Shown: piece after piece, positions 51,004 to 51,943 of the stretch
Position numbering within the stretch: position 1 is the first letter of the stretch
Layout: every line of letters starts with the position of its first letter
Source of the DNA: Oscillatoria sp. SIO1A7
GTDB lineage: Bacteria; Cyanobacteriota; Cyanobacteriia; Cyanobacteriales; Laspinemataceae
Direction of reading: 5' to 3'
NCBI GenBank assembly: GCA_010672965.1
Contig: JAAHFN010000049.1
Location: 1 to 51,943, forward strand
Length of the DNA: 51,943 nucleotides
Position numbers and translations under genes: made by a program
The notes under the pieces: generated by a model
Seen by the model: only the letters and a program-made list of their open reading frames with translations
Told to the model about the DNA's origin: nothing
The model's database searches: none

Positions 51004-51555
51004 ATGTACAACCGCTTTACCGCTTCGCAATCCGTCAAACTGGCGGTTCCAGAGCAGCGCGTCCCCATCCAGGAATACCTGCGCCAGCCCCAGCGCATAG
51101 TCAAAGCTTTGGGCGATCCTCGTCGCTTGGAGCGGCTCGGCTCGGACTGCTATCGCCTGAAAATGCGACCCTTAAAATTTTTTCTGCTGAAAATCGAGCC
51201 AACGGTGGATATGAAAATCTGGGCCGATGCCAAGGGAACTATTAATTTAAAATCCGTCGGCTGCTCCTTGGGGGGAATTGAAACAATTAACGAACATTTT
51301 CAGCTAGAGCTGAGCGGGACAATGGAACCTTACTCGGTTGGCGGTGCAACTTATCTGCGGGGCGGTGCCGATTTAGGTTTGACTATTTTTCTGCCGCCGC
51401 CGTTTTCTATGATGCCCAAGTCAGCCCTGCGTACTACCGGAAATAATTTGCTAGCCAGCGTGCTGCTCAAAATGAAGCAAAAATTGATGCAGCAATTATT
51501 GTTGGATTATTGCCAGTGGGCTGCAGAGGAACTTGGAGAATTGGTGGCTGCTTGA
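51004..51555 (+). CDS. DUF1997-family protein, paralog
   Basis: A 183-residue protein, closely similar throughout to the gene at 50226: FTASQSVKLAVPEQRVPIQE (5-24), YLRQPQRIVKALGDPRRLER, LKMRPLKFFLLKIEPTVDMK, ATYLRGGADLGLTIFLPPPF, LLASVLLKMKQKLMQQLLLD. The two lack the same C-terminal tail, and the spacer holds a short AT-rich promoter-like stretch, so they may be expressed separately. Function not established. The ATG at 51004 aligns with the paralog start. Confidence 0.82.
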   Translation: MYNRFTASQSVKLAVPEQRVPIQEYLRQPQRIVKALGDPRRLERLGSDCYRLKMRPLKFFLLKIEPTVDMKIWADAKGTINLKSVGCSLGGIETINEHFQLELSGTMEPYSVGGATYLRGGADLGLTIFLPPPFSMMPKSALRTTGNNLLASVLLKMKQKLMQQLLLDYCQWAAEELGELVAA

Positions 51556-51648
51556 TTTCTCTTGATTTCTCTACTGTAGTGACTTCTTTCTATATAACTA
51601 CCTTTCCTTCCCACACCTCCCAGCCTCCCAGCCTCCCCAGCCTCCTCA

Positions 51649-51694
51649 CACTTCCCACACTTCCCACACTTCCCACACTTCCCACACTTCCCAC
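51649..51694. repeat. 9-bp minisatellite ACTTCCCAC
   Basis: About five tandem copies of ACTTCCCAC after a CCTCCCAGCCTCC tract, downstream of the DUF1997 pair. The unit is the reverse complement class of the 35909-35974 array (GTCGGAAGT) and matches 744-790. No gene is evident in 51556-51934. Confidence 0.7.
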
Positions 51695-51934
51695 CCTGCT
51701 TCTGCTCACATCCTGGCGAACCAAATCGCGCGCACTCAAGCTTGCCTCGATCGCGAGTTACTGAAACAACTTAGGATCCTAAAATATTCGCCCAAAGCCC
51801 TTGCCTCTTGTTTGGTTAAGTACCCCTGCAAAATAAATTGTATATTTTAAAAAGATGCGATCGCCCTAAGAGAAGGTCCTCAATATCGGTTCCATAACAG
51901 GCCCCAATTTCAGTATAAAAGGAAAATTTAATTT

Positions 51935-51943
51935 ATGAGATAT
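51935..51943 (+). CDS. Possible start of the next gene, cut by the window edge
   Basis: ATGAGATAT at the last nine bases is preceded by AAAGGAAAATTTAATTT, a plausible ribosome site 10-12 nt upstream in an AT-rich leader. Only three codons (Met-Arg-Tyr) are visible, so identity is unknown. Confidence 0.25.

Overview
The window looks like a chromosomal piece of a cyanobacterium, probably filamentous (Oscillatoriales-like; this is inference). The octamer GCGATCGC (HIP1) recurs throughout. The gene content is typically cyanobacterial: a fused panC/cmk, a cyanobacterial str operon, DUF1997 paralogs, a pentapeptide-repeat protein, GH57, and a kinase-ATPase-GAF-PAS-cyclase giant. The spacers are long and crowded with short tandem repeats and small inverted-repeat elements.

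Layout. 1-1900: gene debris (a frameshifted TPR remnant and a second remnant), several miniature elements and one small hypothetical gene. 1914-4223 (-): animal-type haem peroxidase with a C-terminal RTX calcium-repeat domain. 4224-6281: a 2 kb spacer with miniature elements and a candidate structured RNA. 6282-11648 (-): a redox island with two single-domain globins flanking a winged-helix/cytochrome b fusion, a DUF3365-like monohaem lipoprotein, a hexahaem cytochrome and a membrane-anchored pentahaem cytochrome. 12933-14056 (+): an anti-sigma-type ATPase and a STAS protein. 14554-16782 (+): GH57 glycosidase. 17034-19541 (-): a small secreted protein and lysS. 20275-22920 (-): vanadium haloperoxidase with DUF4114-like domains, divergent from a 2049-residue Ser/Thr kinase/ATPase/GAF/PAS/nucleotide cyclase (23445-29594, +). 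31152-36069: pentapeptide protein, a small signal-peptide protein, panD, a polysaccharide deacetylase and panC/cmk. 36081-39274 (+): purM, a decayed CRISPR-like array, a cupin and an IscA-type protein. 39525-45229 (+): str operon rpsL-rpsG-fusA-tufA-rpsJ, followed by a Lon-substrate-binding-domain gene. 46168-49814 (-): a membrane protein, a hypothetical protein and pheA. 50226-51555 (+): tandem DUF1997 paralogs.

How the genes relate. The strongest functional unit is the globin/multihaem cluster. Its three upstream genes are translationally packed (a 13-bp gap, then a GTGA stop/start overlap), and all components are predicted to handle electrons or a diatomic or nitrogen-oxide ligand at the cytoplasmic membrane. 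The substrate cannot be read from sequence. PanD (beta-alanine) and PanC (pantoate-beta-alanine ligase) lie 1.5 kb apart and share the pantothenate pathway. The two secreted-type peroxidases come from unrelated folds.

The spacers are unusual. At least five families of 85-190 bp inverted-repeat elements can be recognised by eye. Two of them (called C and D here) have clean 3-bp TTA/TAA target duplications. One C copy sits inside an A copy, and another element with perfect 21-bp ends has split a minisatellite. No transposase gene is present, so the elements must be mobilised in trans or be fossils. No tRNA or rRNA genes were recognised. All calls come from reading the sequence; no database search was possible.
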